A DNA stretch of 9,991 bases from NCBI GenBank assembly GCA_023150195.1, contig JAKLLI010000043.1:1030-11020 (forward strand). The letters are read 5' to 3'. The stretch's first letter is position 1. Each line of letters opens with the position of its first letter. The stretch is from Azonexus sp. GTDB lineage: Bacteria > Pseudomonadota > Gammaproteobacteria > Burkholderiales > Rhodocyclaceae. The translations under genes and the position numbers were made by a program. Of the stretch, positions 1 to 6,460 are shown one piece after another. The notes under the pieces are model-generated. The model did no database searches and was not told the origin of the DNA. It worked only from the letters and a program-made list of their open reading frames with translations.

Positions 1-43
1 CACCATGCGGTTTCTTTCTGTCTCGCACCCGAATTCTGATCCC

Positions 44-667
44 ATGCCGGCCAACAGTACGCTCTGGCTCTACATCGCTGCCTTGATTGCCGTCTATATC
101 CTGCCCGGCGCAGATATGGCGATGGTCATGCAGCAATCCGCGCAGCGCGGCTGGCGGGGTGGTCTGCAGACGGCGCTCGGACTCGCCTTGTCGCGCAGTC
201 TGCACGTGAGTGCTGCAGGCCTCGGGCTGGCTGCCGCCTTCCAGCGTTTTCCGTCCCTGTTTGTCGCCGTGCGCTGGCTGGGTGCCGCCTATCTGCTCTG
301 GTTGACCTGGGGCGTCGTTCAAAGCCTGTTCAAGTCCGCAAGTGACACCCACGCCGCGCCTTCACCCAATGGACTTCCGCCCTTCGCGCGGGGTTTCCTG
401 ACCAACCTGCTCAACCCCAAGGCCTTTCTGTTCACTGCCCTGCTTCTGCCTCAGTTCATCCATCCCGGGGAGGGTGAGCTTTGGCCGCAGTACCTGAGGC
501 TGGGTAGCATTCTGGTGCTGCTGGGTCTGGCCTTTGATGCGCTCTACACCGGGCTGGCCGTGCACATCAGCCAGCGCCCGGCCCGCCATCCGCTGATCCG
601 CATCCTGCCCAAACTGGTTTTTGCCAGCATTTTCACGTTGACCGCGCTGCGCCTGATCACCGGCTAA
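44..667 (+). CDS. LysE/RhtB-family amino-acid exporter
   Basis: A 207-residue inner-membrane protein of the LysE/RhtB superfamily, which exports amino acids or their analogues using ion gradients; the substrate cannot be told from sequence. What is seen: an N-terminal hydrophobic helix ending in LPGADMAMV (residues 20-28), a variant of the family's PGPD motif with Ala in place of the second Pro; the cytoplasmic-loop motif NLLNPKAF (121-128) typical of the family; about five or six hydrophobic segments; and the usual length of about 205 residues. I start at ATG 44 because the family normally begins a few residues before the first helix; an in-frame ATG at 5 would add 13 polar residues. No clear Shine-Dalgarno supports either start. 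A gap of 71 bp separates it from selO, and nothing shows that they share function. Confidence 0.88.
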   Translation: MPANSTLWLYIAALIAVYILPGADMAMVMQQSAQRGWRGGLQTALGLALSRSLHVSAAGLGLAAAFQRFPSLFVAVRWLGAAYLLWLTWGVVQSLFKSASDTHAAPSPNGLPPFARGFLTNLLNPKAFLFTALLLPQFIHPGEGELWPQYLRLGSILVLLGLAFDALYTGLAVHISQRPARHPLIRILPKLVFASIFTLTALRLITG

Positions 668-738
668 GGCGTGGCACAGCGATTGCTGAACCCCCGCCGT
701 CTTTTGCGGTCAACGCGCCCATTGTCGGAAAAACCACC

Positions 739-2223
739 ATGCCCGCTGCCTTTCACCCGTTCACCTTCGACAACAGCTACGTTCGCGATCTGGAAACGCT
801 CTGCGTGCGCTGGCAGCCCAGCCCATCGCCCCGCCCCCAACTGCTCAGGCTGAACGCCGACTTGGCGCAAACGCTGGGCGCAGACCCGGCGGCGCTGTCC
901 TCACCGGAAGGTGTCGCCCTGTTCGCCGGCAACGCCCTCCCGGAAGGCGCCGACCCCGTGGCCCAAGCCTATGCCGGCCACCAGTTCGGCGGCTTTTCCC
1001 CGCAACTGGGCGATGGGCGCGCCCTGCTGCTGGGCGAAGTCATCAACCGCCACGGCCAGCGCCGCGACATCGCGTTCAAGGGCTCGGGCCAAACCCCGTT
1101 TTCGCGTCGGGGTGACGGCAAATGCGCTCTCGGCCCGGCACTGCGCGAGTATCTGATCGGTGAAACCATGCACGCCTTGGGCATCCCGACGACCCGTGCG
1201 TTAGCGGTGGTGGCGACGGGTGAAATGGTGCGCCGCGAGCGCGCCCTGCCCGGCGCCATCCTGACCCGCGTCGCGGCCAGCCATGTGCGGGTGGGCACAT
1301 TCGAATTTGTCGCCGCGCATCGCCATACCGACGACCTCAAGCGCCTCGCCGATTACGTCATTGCCCGCCACGACCCGGATCTGGCTGAACATCCGCACCC
1401 CTACCTCGCACTACTCGAAGCCGTCGCCAAACGCCAGGCCGCGCTAGTCGCCCGCTGGCTGGGTGTTGGCTTCATTCATGGCGTGATGAATACGGACAAC
1501 ATGGCCCTCTCCGGCGAAACCATCGATTACGGCCCCTGCGCCTTTCTCGAAAGCTATCACCCACGCACCGTCTTCAGTTCCATCGACGCCCAGGGGCGCT
1601 ACGCCTACGGGCGGCAGGCGGCCATGGCGCAATGGAACCTCGCCCGCTTCGCCGAAACCCTGCTCCCCCTGATCGACACCGACATGGAAAAGGCCATCGC
1701 AGATGCCACCGCCGTCATCGATGCCTTCCCGGAAATCCACCAGCAGCACTGGTTGACCGTGATGCGCGCCAAACTCGGCCTTGACGACCGCGGCGACCCT
1801 GCCGCCGACCACCAGCTGGCCGACGACTTCCTGACCTGCCTGCAGCGCGGTCGACGGGATTTCACGCTCAGTTTCCGCACCCTGAACACCCTGGCCGCTG
1901 GCGAACTCGTCGCGCCTGACAATCCCCTGCTGGCCGTCGGCAGCGACTTCCACGACTGGCAACACCGCTGGCAAGCCCGCCAGCCCGAACGCAATCCGGC
2001 CCTGCTCGACGCCATGAACCACGCCAACCCCTGGCTCATCCCGCGCAACCATCAGGTGGAAATTGCCCTTGAGGCTGCCGTCGACCGTAACGACATGGCG
2101 CCTTTCGAACACCTGCTCAAGGCCATCCAATCCCCCTTCGACGCCAACCCGCAACACCTGCCCTACACCGAGCCTGCCCCGGCGGACGTCACGGCGAGTT
2201 ACCAGACTTTTTGCGGCACATGA
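739..2223 (+). CDS. selO: SelO/YdiU protein adenylyltransferase (pseudokinase fold)
   Basis: SelO (YdiU, UPF0061) transfers AMP from ATP to Ser, Thr or Tyr of target proteins and is linked to redox stress. The 494-residue length fits the family (E. coli 478). Visible motifs in order: GHQFGGF (80-86), LGDGRALLLGE (90-100), the nucleotide-binding FKGSGQTPFSRRGDGK (113-128) with Lys114, the GIPTTRALAVV block (148-158), HGVMNTDNM (247-255) with the base-like Asp253 and metal-ligand Asn254, and DYGP (263-266) with metal ligand Asp263. The C-terminus is FCGT followed directly by TGA, so the stop lies where selenocysteine sits in CxxU forms of the family. By my recalled alignment, the residue matching the regulatory Cys272 of E. 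coli SelO is Phe279 here (TVFSS). The ribosome-binding site is weak. I see no terminator before the next promoter. Confidence 0.97.
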   Translation: MPAAFHPFTFDNSYVRDLETLCVRWQPSPSPRPQLLRLNADLAQTLGADPAALSSPEGVALFAGNALPEGADPVAQAYAGHQFGGFSPQLGDGRALLLGEVINRHGQRRDIAFKGSGQTPFSRRGDGKCALGPALREYLIGETMHALGIPTTRALAVVATGEMVRRERALPGAILTRVAASHVRVGTFEFVAAHRHTDDLKRLADYVIARHDPDLAEHPHPYLALLEAVAKRQAALVARWLGVGFIHGVMNTDNMALSGETIDYGPCAFLESYHPRTVFSSIDAQGRYAYGRQAAMAQWNLARFAETLLPLIDTDMEKAIADATAVIDAFPEIHQQHWLTVMRAKLGLDDRGDPAADHQLADDFLTCLQRGRRDFTLSFRTLNTLAAGELVAPDNPLLAVGSDFHDWQHRWQARQPERNPALLDAMNHANPWLIPRNHQVEIALEAAVDRNDMAPFEHLLKAIQSPFDANPQHLPYTEPAPADVTASYQTFCGT

Positions 2224-2293
2224 GCCCCCACTCCGCCCCTGAAAAACCGATCTCAATCCGACGCTATTCCTTGTGCCGCATCGGTTGAAGCCA

Positions 2294-2322
2294 TATACAT
2301 AATTCCCAACGGATAATACAAT
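2294..2322 (+). promoter_or_regulatory. Candidate sigma-70 promoter of the lipoprotein operon
   Basis: TATACA (2294-2299, 4 of 6 to the -35 consensus) and TACAAT (2317-2322, 5 of 6 to the -10 consensus) are separated by exactly 17 bp, within an AT-rich stretch of an otherwise GC-rich gap after selO. Transcription would start near 2329, leaving a leader of about 60 nt that contains the hairpin at 2335-2355. Found by eye only. Confidence 0.5.
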
Positions 2323-2334
2323 CGGGTTTTTTCG

Positions 2335-2355
2335 CATGTCCATATCGTGGACATG
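2335..2355 (+). promoter_or_regulatory. 8-bp inverted repeat in the operon leader
   Basis: CATGTCCA (2335-2342) and TGGACATG (2348-2355) form a perfect 8-bp stem with a 5-nt loop, just downstream of the candidate promoter and 35 bp before the CsgG-like start. A T6 run (2327-2332) precedes it rather than follows it, so it is not a terminator of selO on the + strand. It could be a repressor operator or a leader hairpin; the sequence does not decide. Confidence 0.5.
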
Positions 2356-2378
2356 GCCACAATCCAACGCCAACAAAC

Positions 2379-2384
2379 GGGGAG
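2379..2384 (+). promoter_or_regulatory. Shine-Dalgarno that fixes a TTG start
   Basis: GGGGAG lies 6 nt before TTG 2391. This, together with a complete lipoprotein signal peptide beginning exactly at that codon, supports TTG as the initiator of the CsgG-like gene; the nearest in-frame ATG (Met14) would cut the signal peptide in half. Confidence 0.8.
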
Positions 2385-2390
2385 AACCGA

Positions 2391-3068
2391 TTGAACACCC
2401 TCAAATTCGCTACGTGTGCCTGCGCAGCCATGCTGGTCGCCGCACTTTCAGGATGCGCCACTGAAGACTCACGTACGCTGGTTACCCAGCAAACCGCCGC
2501 CGCGTCCCGTCCATATGCCGGCGCCCGCCATGCCATCTCGGTGGGCAAGTTTGATAACCGCTCCAGTTTCATGCGTGGCGTCTTTACCGATGGCAACGAC
2601 CGTCTGGGCAGCCAGGCAAAAACCATCCTGATCTCACATCTTCAGCAAACCAACCGCTTCTCCGTGCTCGACCGCGAAAACATGACCGAAATCAAGCAGG
2701 AAGCGGAAATTTCGAAAAAGCAACAAACCCTGAAGGGCGCCCGCTATGTGGTCACGGGTGACGTCACCGAATTTGGCCGCAAGGAAGTGGGTGATCATCA
2801 ATTGTTCGGCATTCTCGGTCGCGGAAAGCAACAAATAGCCTACGCAAAGGTGGCGCTTAACGTTGTAGACGTTCAGACCTCAGAAGTGGTCTATTCCGCC
2901 GCTGGTGCGGGCGAGTATTCCCTTTCCAATCGTGAAGTGATCGGCTTTGGAGGCACGGCCAGCTACGACTCCACCCTGAACGGCAAGGTCCTCGATTTGG
3001 CGATTCGCCAAGCCGTTGATGGTCTGGTGAATGGTATCGAAGCCGGTGCCTGGCGTCCCGGCAACTAA
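2391..3068 (+). CDS. CsgG/HfaB-family outer-membrane lipoprotein
   Basis: A 225-residue lipoprotein of the CsgG/HfaB-type family. CsgG itself forms the curli secretion pore; shorter relatives such as this one are of uncertain role and need not be pores. Seen: a signal peptide with lipobox LSGC (Cys22), Ala at +2 favouring outer-membrane sorting; AISVGKFDNRSSF (48-60); a long helix ILISHLQQTNRFSVLDREN (79-97), the family's most recognisable block; GARYVVTGDVTEFG (116-129); a strand region VALNVVDVQTSEVVYSA (154-170); and LNGKVLDLAIRQAVDGLV (196-213). It starts at TTG with a strong ribosome-binding site and is first in a three-gene operon, 14 bp before the DUF4810 gene. No curli genes (csgA, B, E, F) are in the window, so a curli role is not supported. 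Confidence 0.9.
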   Translation: MNTLKFATCACAAMLVAALSGCATEDSRTLVTQQTAAASRPYAGARHAISVGKFDNRSSFMRGVFTDGNDRLGSQAKTILISHLQQTNRFSVLDRENMTEIKQEAEISKKQQTLKGARYVVTGDVTEFGRKEVGDHQLFGILGRGKQQIAYAKVALNVVDVQTSEVVYSAAGAGEYSLSNREVIGFGGTASYDSTLNGKVLDLAIRQAVDGLVNGIEAGAWRPGN

Positions 3069-3082
3069 TACGGTCACTCGCC

Positions 3083-3457
3083 ATGATTCGCCGATATATC
3101 ACTACGCTGGCCGCGCTCGCGCTCGCCAGCAGCGCACTGTCGGGCTGCGCTAGCCGCCCGCAGCCCCTCTACCACTGGGGGAGTTTTCAGGCTCAACAAT
3201 ATGCCTATTTCAAGGGCCAAAAAGGCCCGGAAGAAGGCATTCAGGAACTCCTCAAAATTCAGGAAGAAGCCAAAGCCGCCGGACGTCCCGTGCCCCCCGG
3301 ACTGAAAGCCCATATGGGCCTGCTTTACGGGCTTACCGGCCGAACCGACTTGTTAGAGCAAAATCTTCTGGCGGAACGCCAGCAGTTTCCAGAGAGTTCG
3401 GTCTATGTCGATTTCTTGTTGAAAAAACAATCGAAACCGCAGGGTAGTGCGCAATGA
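3083..3457 (+). CDS. DUF4810-family lipoprotein
   Basis: A 124-residue predicted lipoprotein. The signal peptide ends in the lipobox ALSGC (Cys22), with Ala at +2. After it comes YHWGSFQAQQYAYFKGQKGPEEGIQELLKI (about 30-59), the characteristic start of DUF4810 proteins, then an amphipathic helical region with GLKAHMGLLYGLTGR (74-88) and FPESSVYVDFLLKK (102-115), resembling a short TPR-like helical hairpin. Function is unknown. It sits between the CsgG-like gene (14 bp) and the DUF799 gene (ATGA overlap), so the three products are probably made in step and may form one complex. No strong Shine-Dalgarno precedes ATG 3083, suggesting translational coupling. Confidence 0.88.
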   Translation: MIRRYITTLAALALASSALSGCASRPQPLYHWGSFQAQQYAYFKGQKGPEEGIQELLKIQEEAKAAGRPVPPGLKAHMGLLYGLTGRTDLLEQNLLAERQQFPESSVYVDFLLKKQSKPQGSAQ

Positions 3458-4140
3458 AAGCCAAATACCAATCCATTCTCCGCATCGCAGCGCTGACCCT
3501 CGCAGGACTGTTTCTCTCCGGTTGTGCGACAGTCAAGCCGTATGACTATGCAGCTTTCAAGGCGTCGCGCCCAGCTTCCATCCTCATACTGCCGCCGCTG
3601 AACAGTTCCCCCGATGTGGAAGCCACATACAGCGTAATGGCTCAAACCACGCTGCCGTTGGCTGAGTCCGGGTATTACGTCTATCCGGTCACGCTGGTCG
3701 ACGAAACCTTCAAGCAGAACGGACTGACCTCTCCGGCCGATATCCACGCGGTGTCCATCACAAAACTTCGGGAAATTTTCGGCGCAGATTCCGCCCTGTA
3801 TCTTGATGTCACGCAGTACGGCACCAAGTACATGGTGATCTCCAGTGAAACCCGAGTCACCGTAACCGCAAAATTGGTGGACTTGCGCAACGGCGCAACG
3901 CTCTGGTCCGGATCGGCAACGGCCTCCAGCGCCGAAGGCGATAGCAATAACGGCGGCTTGGTCGGCATGCTCATCAAGGCCGCCATCCGCCAGATCGTGG
4001 AAACCATCAGCAGTCAGGGACATCTGATGGCTGGCCGCGCGAGTTACCGCCTGTTAACAGCCGGACAGCCCATGGGGAACGGCATTCTGTATGGCCCCCG
4101 CTCACCGATGTACCTGAAAGACGGCGTGCCAGCTCACTAA
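3454..4140 (+). CDS. DUF799 / GNA1162-family lipoprotein
   Basis: A 228-residue predicted outer-membrane lipoprotein with signal peptide and lipobox FLSGC (Cys24; Ala at +2). Family marks: YDYAAFKASRPASILILPPLNSS (30-52), the ADIHAVSITKLREIFGAD segment (95-112), and a C-terminal domain with LVDLRNGATLWSGSA (141-155) like that of TolB-N/CsgG-type folds. DUF799 includes the meningococcal surface antigen GNA1162. Its start codon overlaps the preceding stop (ATGA), and AGGGTAG within the upstream gene gives a fair ribosome-binding site. It is last in the lipoprotein operon and is followed after 35 bp by a strong terminator. The molecular role is not known; co-occurrence with CsgG-like and DUF4810 partners suggests a periplasmic or outer-membrane assembly. 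Confidence 0.9.
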   Translation: MKAKYQSILRIAALTLAGLFLSGCATVKPYDYAAFKASRPASILILPPLNSSPDVEATYSVMAQTTLPLAESGYYVYPVTLVDETFKQNGLTSPADIHAVSITKLREIFGADSALYLDVTQYGTKYMVISSETRVTVTAKLVDLRNGATLWSGSATASSAEGDSNNGGLVGMLIKAAIRQIVETISSQGHLMAGRASYRLLTAGQPMGNGILYGPRSPMYLKDGVPAH

Positions 4141-4175
4141 GCCAAGCGAGCGTCATTCAGTTCACGAAAACAATT

Positions 4176-4209
4176 TGGCGACATCATCATTTGATGTCGC
4201 CATTTTTTT
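4176..4209 (+). terminator. Rho-independent terminator of the lipoprotein operon
   Basis: An 11-bp perfect stem (TGGCGACATCA paired with TGATGTCGCCA, 4176-4186 and 4192-4202) closes a 5-nt loop and is followed at once by seven T (4203-4209). It stands between converging operons. On the - strand the stem is followed by AAATTGTTTTC, so weaker termination of the opposing operon is possible too. Confidence 0.92.
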
Positions 4210-4255
4210 CACCGACCGGGATGTGCGTGGAAAAACGACGGCCGTTGATCCCGCT

Positions 4256-4624
4256 TCAGTCTTCCACCATCCCGAAAGGCGGTTCACCCACCAACCCCGT
4301 CGCCCGTATCCTGGCCTTGAATGCTTTCATGACCGGGCGGGAAATCTCGGTTTCTGCCAGCACGCGCAGCTCGTAAATTTGCAGCCGTTTCGCCTCGTCG
4401 GTAGCCATACGGCTTTCGGCAATCAAGGCCCGATAGGTGCTTCCGAAACGTTGTCCGGGCCGATTCGACACCGCATCGTAAAGGGCGGCCATCACCTGCT
4501 TTTCCACGGGCGGCATCTTGCACTTGCCGTCCAGAATCTTGAGCATCACGGCAATCACGCAATCGATGTCGTCCGGGCTCAATGGCTGGGTGGCCAGCCA
4601 GCGCTCGACATGCCCCGCGTTCAT
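4256..4624 (-). CDS. Unrecognised 122-residue cytoplasmic protein
   Basis: I do not recognise this protein. It is soluble, without signal peptide or membrane segment, and looks mostly helical: a region with two cysteines (DIDCVIAVMLKILDGKCKM, 19-37), then helices including KQVMAALYDAVSNRPGQRFGSTYRALIAESRMATDEAKRLQIYELRVLAETE, and a basic C-terminal stretch KAFKARIRATG. The start chosen is ATG 4624, which overlaps the rhodanese stop as ATGA; the reading frame runs open further upstream, but that part lies inside the rhodanese gene and has no support. It is last in the - strand dnaJ-like/rhodanese operon, so a role tied to those genes is likely but unproven. Confidence 0.72.
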   Translation of the reverse strand: MNAGHVERWLATQPLSPDDIDCVIAVMLKILDGKCKMPPVEKQVMAALYDAVSNRPGQRFGSTYRALIAESRMATDEAKRLQIYELRVLAETEISRPVMKAFKARIRATGLVGEPPFGMVED

Positions 4625-4941
4625 GGCTGCCCGATCAACAGGCGCAGCGCCTCGTAACCGCCATCGACGCTGTACACCTCGGCATACCGAAAATCGACGA
4701 ACATCTGCGCAAAAATCTTGCTGGCGTTGCCGTGATAACAATAGAGAACGACCGGCGCATCCTTGGGCAAACGCTTCATCCAGGCCATGAGCCTGTCCTC
4801 GGACAAGTGCGCGGCGCCCTCCAGGTGGCCCCGTTGATAAGAGGCCATATCACGCACATCAAAGACCACCGGTGCCGGTTGTGTGGTGCAACGCGCCAGC
4901 GCCTCGGCGGCCGAAATACAGAAAAAACCGGGTTGTTTCAT
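4621..4941 (-). CDS. Single-domain rhodanese (GlpE-like sulfurtransferase)
   Basis: A 106-residue single-domain rhodanese, the size of E. coli GlpE (108). Such enzymes move sulfane sulfur from thiosulfate or another donor to cyanide or thiols via a cysteine persulfide. Seen: VVFDVRDMASYQRGHLEGAAHL (25-46), the CH2A-type aspartate/arginine segment; the active-site loop CYHGNAS (68-74) with catalytic Cys68, nearly identical to the CYHGNSS of GlpE; and VYSVDGGYEAL (89-99), the conserved C-terminal block. ATG 4941 has a good upstream GGGGAG. It follows the dnaJ-like gene by 54 bp and overlaps the next gene by 4 nt, so it is a middle operon gene. I withhold the symbol glpE because the glycerol-3-phosphate context of that gene is absent. 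Confidence 0.93.
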   Translation of the reverse strand: MKQPGFFCISAAEALARCTTQPAPVVFDVRDMASYQRGHLEGAAHLSEDRLMAWMKRLPKDAPVVLYCYHGNASKIFAQMFVDFRYAEVYSVDGGYEALRLLIGQP

Positions 4942-4995
4942 TGTTCACTCCCCATCAACGTTGACCGGGGGAATGCAAAAGCAGTGCCAGTCCCT

Positions 4996-6027
4996 TCAAT
5001 CGGGCGCGTAGCGCGCTCGCCACTCGGCAATTTCGGGCAGTGCTTCCGCCGTCTTTTCCATCAAGGCGGCGTTGGCCTGAAGCAGCAGCTTGCGCTGCCG
5101 GGCATCCAGCGCTTTCGGAAAGATGGGTTCCAGTTCGATCACCAGATCACCGGCCTCGCTTCTGCCCCGCCCCGGATAGCCTTTACCGGGCAGCCGCAGG
5201 GTCCGCGGCTCGGCAGGACCGGCCACCAGCGGATGGGCAAACCTGCCATTGAGTGAGGGTAGATCGATCTCCGCGCCGGCGATCATCGCCAGCGCGCTGA
5301 CCGGCATCCGGCAATGCAGGTCGCGGCCCTGCAGTTGGTAAAGCGGGTGCGAACCGATGATCAGCGTCAGGTAAAGGTTACCGGCCTGCAGTTCGTCGTG
5401 ACCCGGTTCGCCCTGCCCAAGCAGCCGTAGCTCGTCGCCGGGCAGCATGCCGGGCGGGACGGTCACGCTCAGGCTAACCTCGTCCAGTTGCCGGCCCTGG
5501 CCGCTGCAATCCGGGCAGATGCGCTCACGGAACAGCCCCCGGCCTTCGCAGGCCTCACATTTCATCAACTGCCGATCTGCGTCGTGAACGCGCCCACTCC
5601 CGTGGCAAGCCTTGCAGAAATACGTGCGCGCCAACCCGGCCTCGCCACTGCCGTCGCAGGTCGGGCAAACCGTACCGCGCGTCACACGCAGGGTCTTGCG
5701 GCAACCCGCCGCCGCGTCTTCGAGGCTGACCTCCAGATTGAGCCGGATGTCGGCTGCTCGGGCCACGCTGTCCTCTGCCTCTGTGGCCGGCGGCTCCGAC
5801 GCTGCAGCCGCCTCGTCAGCGCTATCGGACGAAGCGGCCTGCTCAGCCCCACCATTGAGCATCAATTCGTAGGCGGCATTAATAACCTTGAAACGCTCGG
5901 TGGCCTCGGGATGATCGTTACGATCCGGATGCCAGCGCATGGCCAGCCTGCGGTAAGCGCGCTTCCATTCGGCGGGTCCGGCATCCCGGGCAACGCCGAG
6001 CACCTCGTAGGGATCATCAGCATTCAT
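4996..6027 (-). CDS. DnaJ-type zinc-finger co-chaperone with atypical linker
   Basis: A 343-residue Hsp40. The J domain (about 5-58) carries the HPD triad at 33-35, needed to stimulate DnaK ATPase. C-terminal domain I is interrupted by a complete zinc-finger domain with four CxxCxGxG repeats: CPTCDGSG (121), CKACHGSG (138), CEACEGRG (157) and CPDCSGQG (171). Then come the C-terminal client-binding domains ([20 protein letters not shown], 188-207; LPSLNGRF, 256-263; LRLPGKGYP, 277-285). Housekeeping DnaJ is about 375 residues with a Gly/Phe-rich linker; here residues 59-92 are instead Ala/Ser/Glu-rich with almost no Gly and no Phe. This is probably a second, specialised DnaJ rather than the partner in dnaKJ; no dnaK or grpE is adjacent. 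The start ATG 6027 lacks an obvious Shine-Dalgarno and abuts a 14-bp palindrome. Confidence 0.92.
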   Translation of the reverse strand: MNADDPYEVLGVARDAGPAEWKRAYRRLAMRWHPDRNDHPEATERFKVINAAYELMLNGGAEQAASSDSADEAAAASEPPATEAEDSVARAADIRLNLEVSLEDAAAGCRKTLRVTRGTVCPTCDGSGEAGLARTYFCKACHGSGRVHDADRQLMKCEACEGRGLFRERICPDCSGQGRQLDEVSLSVTVPPGMLPGDELRLLGQGEPGHDELQAGNLYLTLIIGSHPLYQLQGRDLHCRMPVSALAMIAGAEIDLPSLNGRFAHPLVAGPAEPRTLRLPGKGYPGRGRSEAGDLVIELEPIFPKALDARQRKLLLQANAALMEKTAEALPEIAEWRARYAPD

Positions 6028-6040
6028 GGCACGCGTGCCA
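6027..6040. repeat. 14-bp perfect palindrome at the dnaJ-like start codon
   Basis: TGGCACGCGTGCCA reads the same on both strands and its left end is the first base of the dnaJ-like initiator. It occupies the place where a Shine-Dalgarno would be expected. It could be an operator or could pair in mRNA; no family is recognised. Confidence 0.6.
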
Positions 6041-6181
6041 GCTTTGCGCCAACGCCGATGTCAGCGCCAACGAGACAACAGCGGAGGGGAAGCATTAGGC
6101 GGGCGGTTTGCATGGAATGGGGGACAAAGGTAAAACTCGGACGGACGATCAGGGCAAGCCCCGCCAGCTGGGAAGGGGCGA

Positions 6182-6187
6182 ATTATA
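6182..6187 (-). promoter_or_regulatory. Possible -10 element for the dnaJ-like operon
   Basis: On the - strand a perfect TATAAT lies at 6187-6182 in a GC-rich background, about 155 bp before the dnaJ-like start. No convincing -35 stands 15-18 bp upstream, so it is only a candidate. A CCCCCATTCC stretch near 6116-6126 vaguely recalls a heat-shock -10 but lacks a matching -35. Confidence 0.3.
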
Positions 6188-6405
6188 GGTGAAGCGCCGG
6201 GGGAGACCGCCTCTGAGGTGCGCCGCCCGGCGCCACGGCAGCGCTCGGCCTGAAATCACACCCAAACCGGGTGTCGACCGCCGAATTTGCCGAATCAGCC
6301 CCCCGAGCGCTGATACCGGCATCACCCGATCCGCGAATCGGGCAACCCGCCCATCTTCGGGCAGGAAATCAAAAAGCTATTTGCAGGGAATTCCGAACCG
6401 GGCTT

Positions 6406-6460
6406 GTTCAACAACCGGTTCAGATCGTGGCTGCGCACGATCTAACCTTAATCGTTAGCC
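6406..6460. other. attC-like recombination site
   Basis: Read on the + strand: GTTCAAC (6406-6412, fits the attC R'' box RYYYAAC), a 4-nt spacer, an inner arm GGTT-C-AGATCGTG (6417-6429), a 6-nt loop, the opposing arm CACGATCTAACC (6436-6447), a 6-nt spacer, and GTTAGCC (6454-6460, close to the R' box GTTRRRY). The inner arms pair over 12 bp with a single extrahelical C, as the inner arms of attC sites do. At 55 nt it is at the short end of known attC lengths. The site can be read on the - strand too (R'' GGCTAAC, R' GTTGAAC). Motifs are seen directly; recombination activity is inferred. Confidence 0.55.

Noticed and set aside
2221..2316. Selenocysteine readthrough extension of SelO.
   Set aside because: Readthrough would add about 30 codons without similarity to SelO tails, and no compact SECIS-like hairpin follows the TGA.
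1444..2376. Long - strand open frame opposite selO (310 codons).
   Set aside because: Antisense frame kept open by GC-rich codon bias; no recognisable domain, and the + strand SelO is unambiguous.
4625..4741. Longer N-terminus for the 122-residue protein (start at 4741).
   Set aside because: The extra 39 codons lie inside the rhodanese gene in another frame and give Arg-rich sequence; the ATGA-coupled ATG at 4624 is the better start.
6027..6046. TGGCACG resembling the -24 part of a sigma-54 promoter.
   Set aside because: No TGC element at the -12 spacing on either strand, and on the coding (-) strand it would lie at the start codon itself.
5488..6192. + strand open frame of 234 codons opposite the dnaJ-like gene.
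   Set aside because: Shadow of a gene with intact J-domain and zinc-finger motifs; its translation shows no family resemblance.
6395..6421. Hairpin considered as a terminator of the - strand lipoprotein gene.
   Set aside because: The nearest T run on the - strand is well over 10 nt past the stem, too far for an intrinsic terminator; the attC-like reading explains more of the region.
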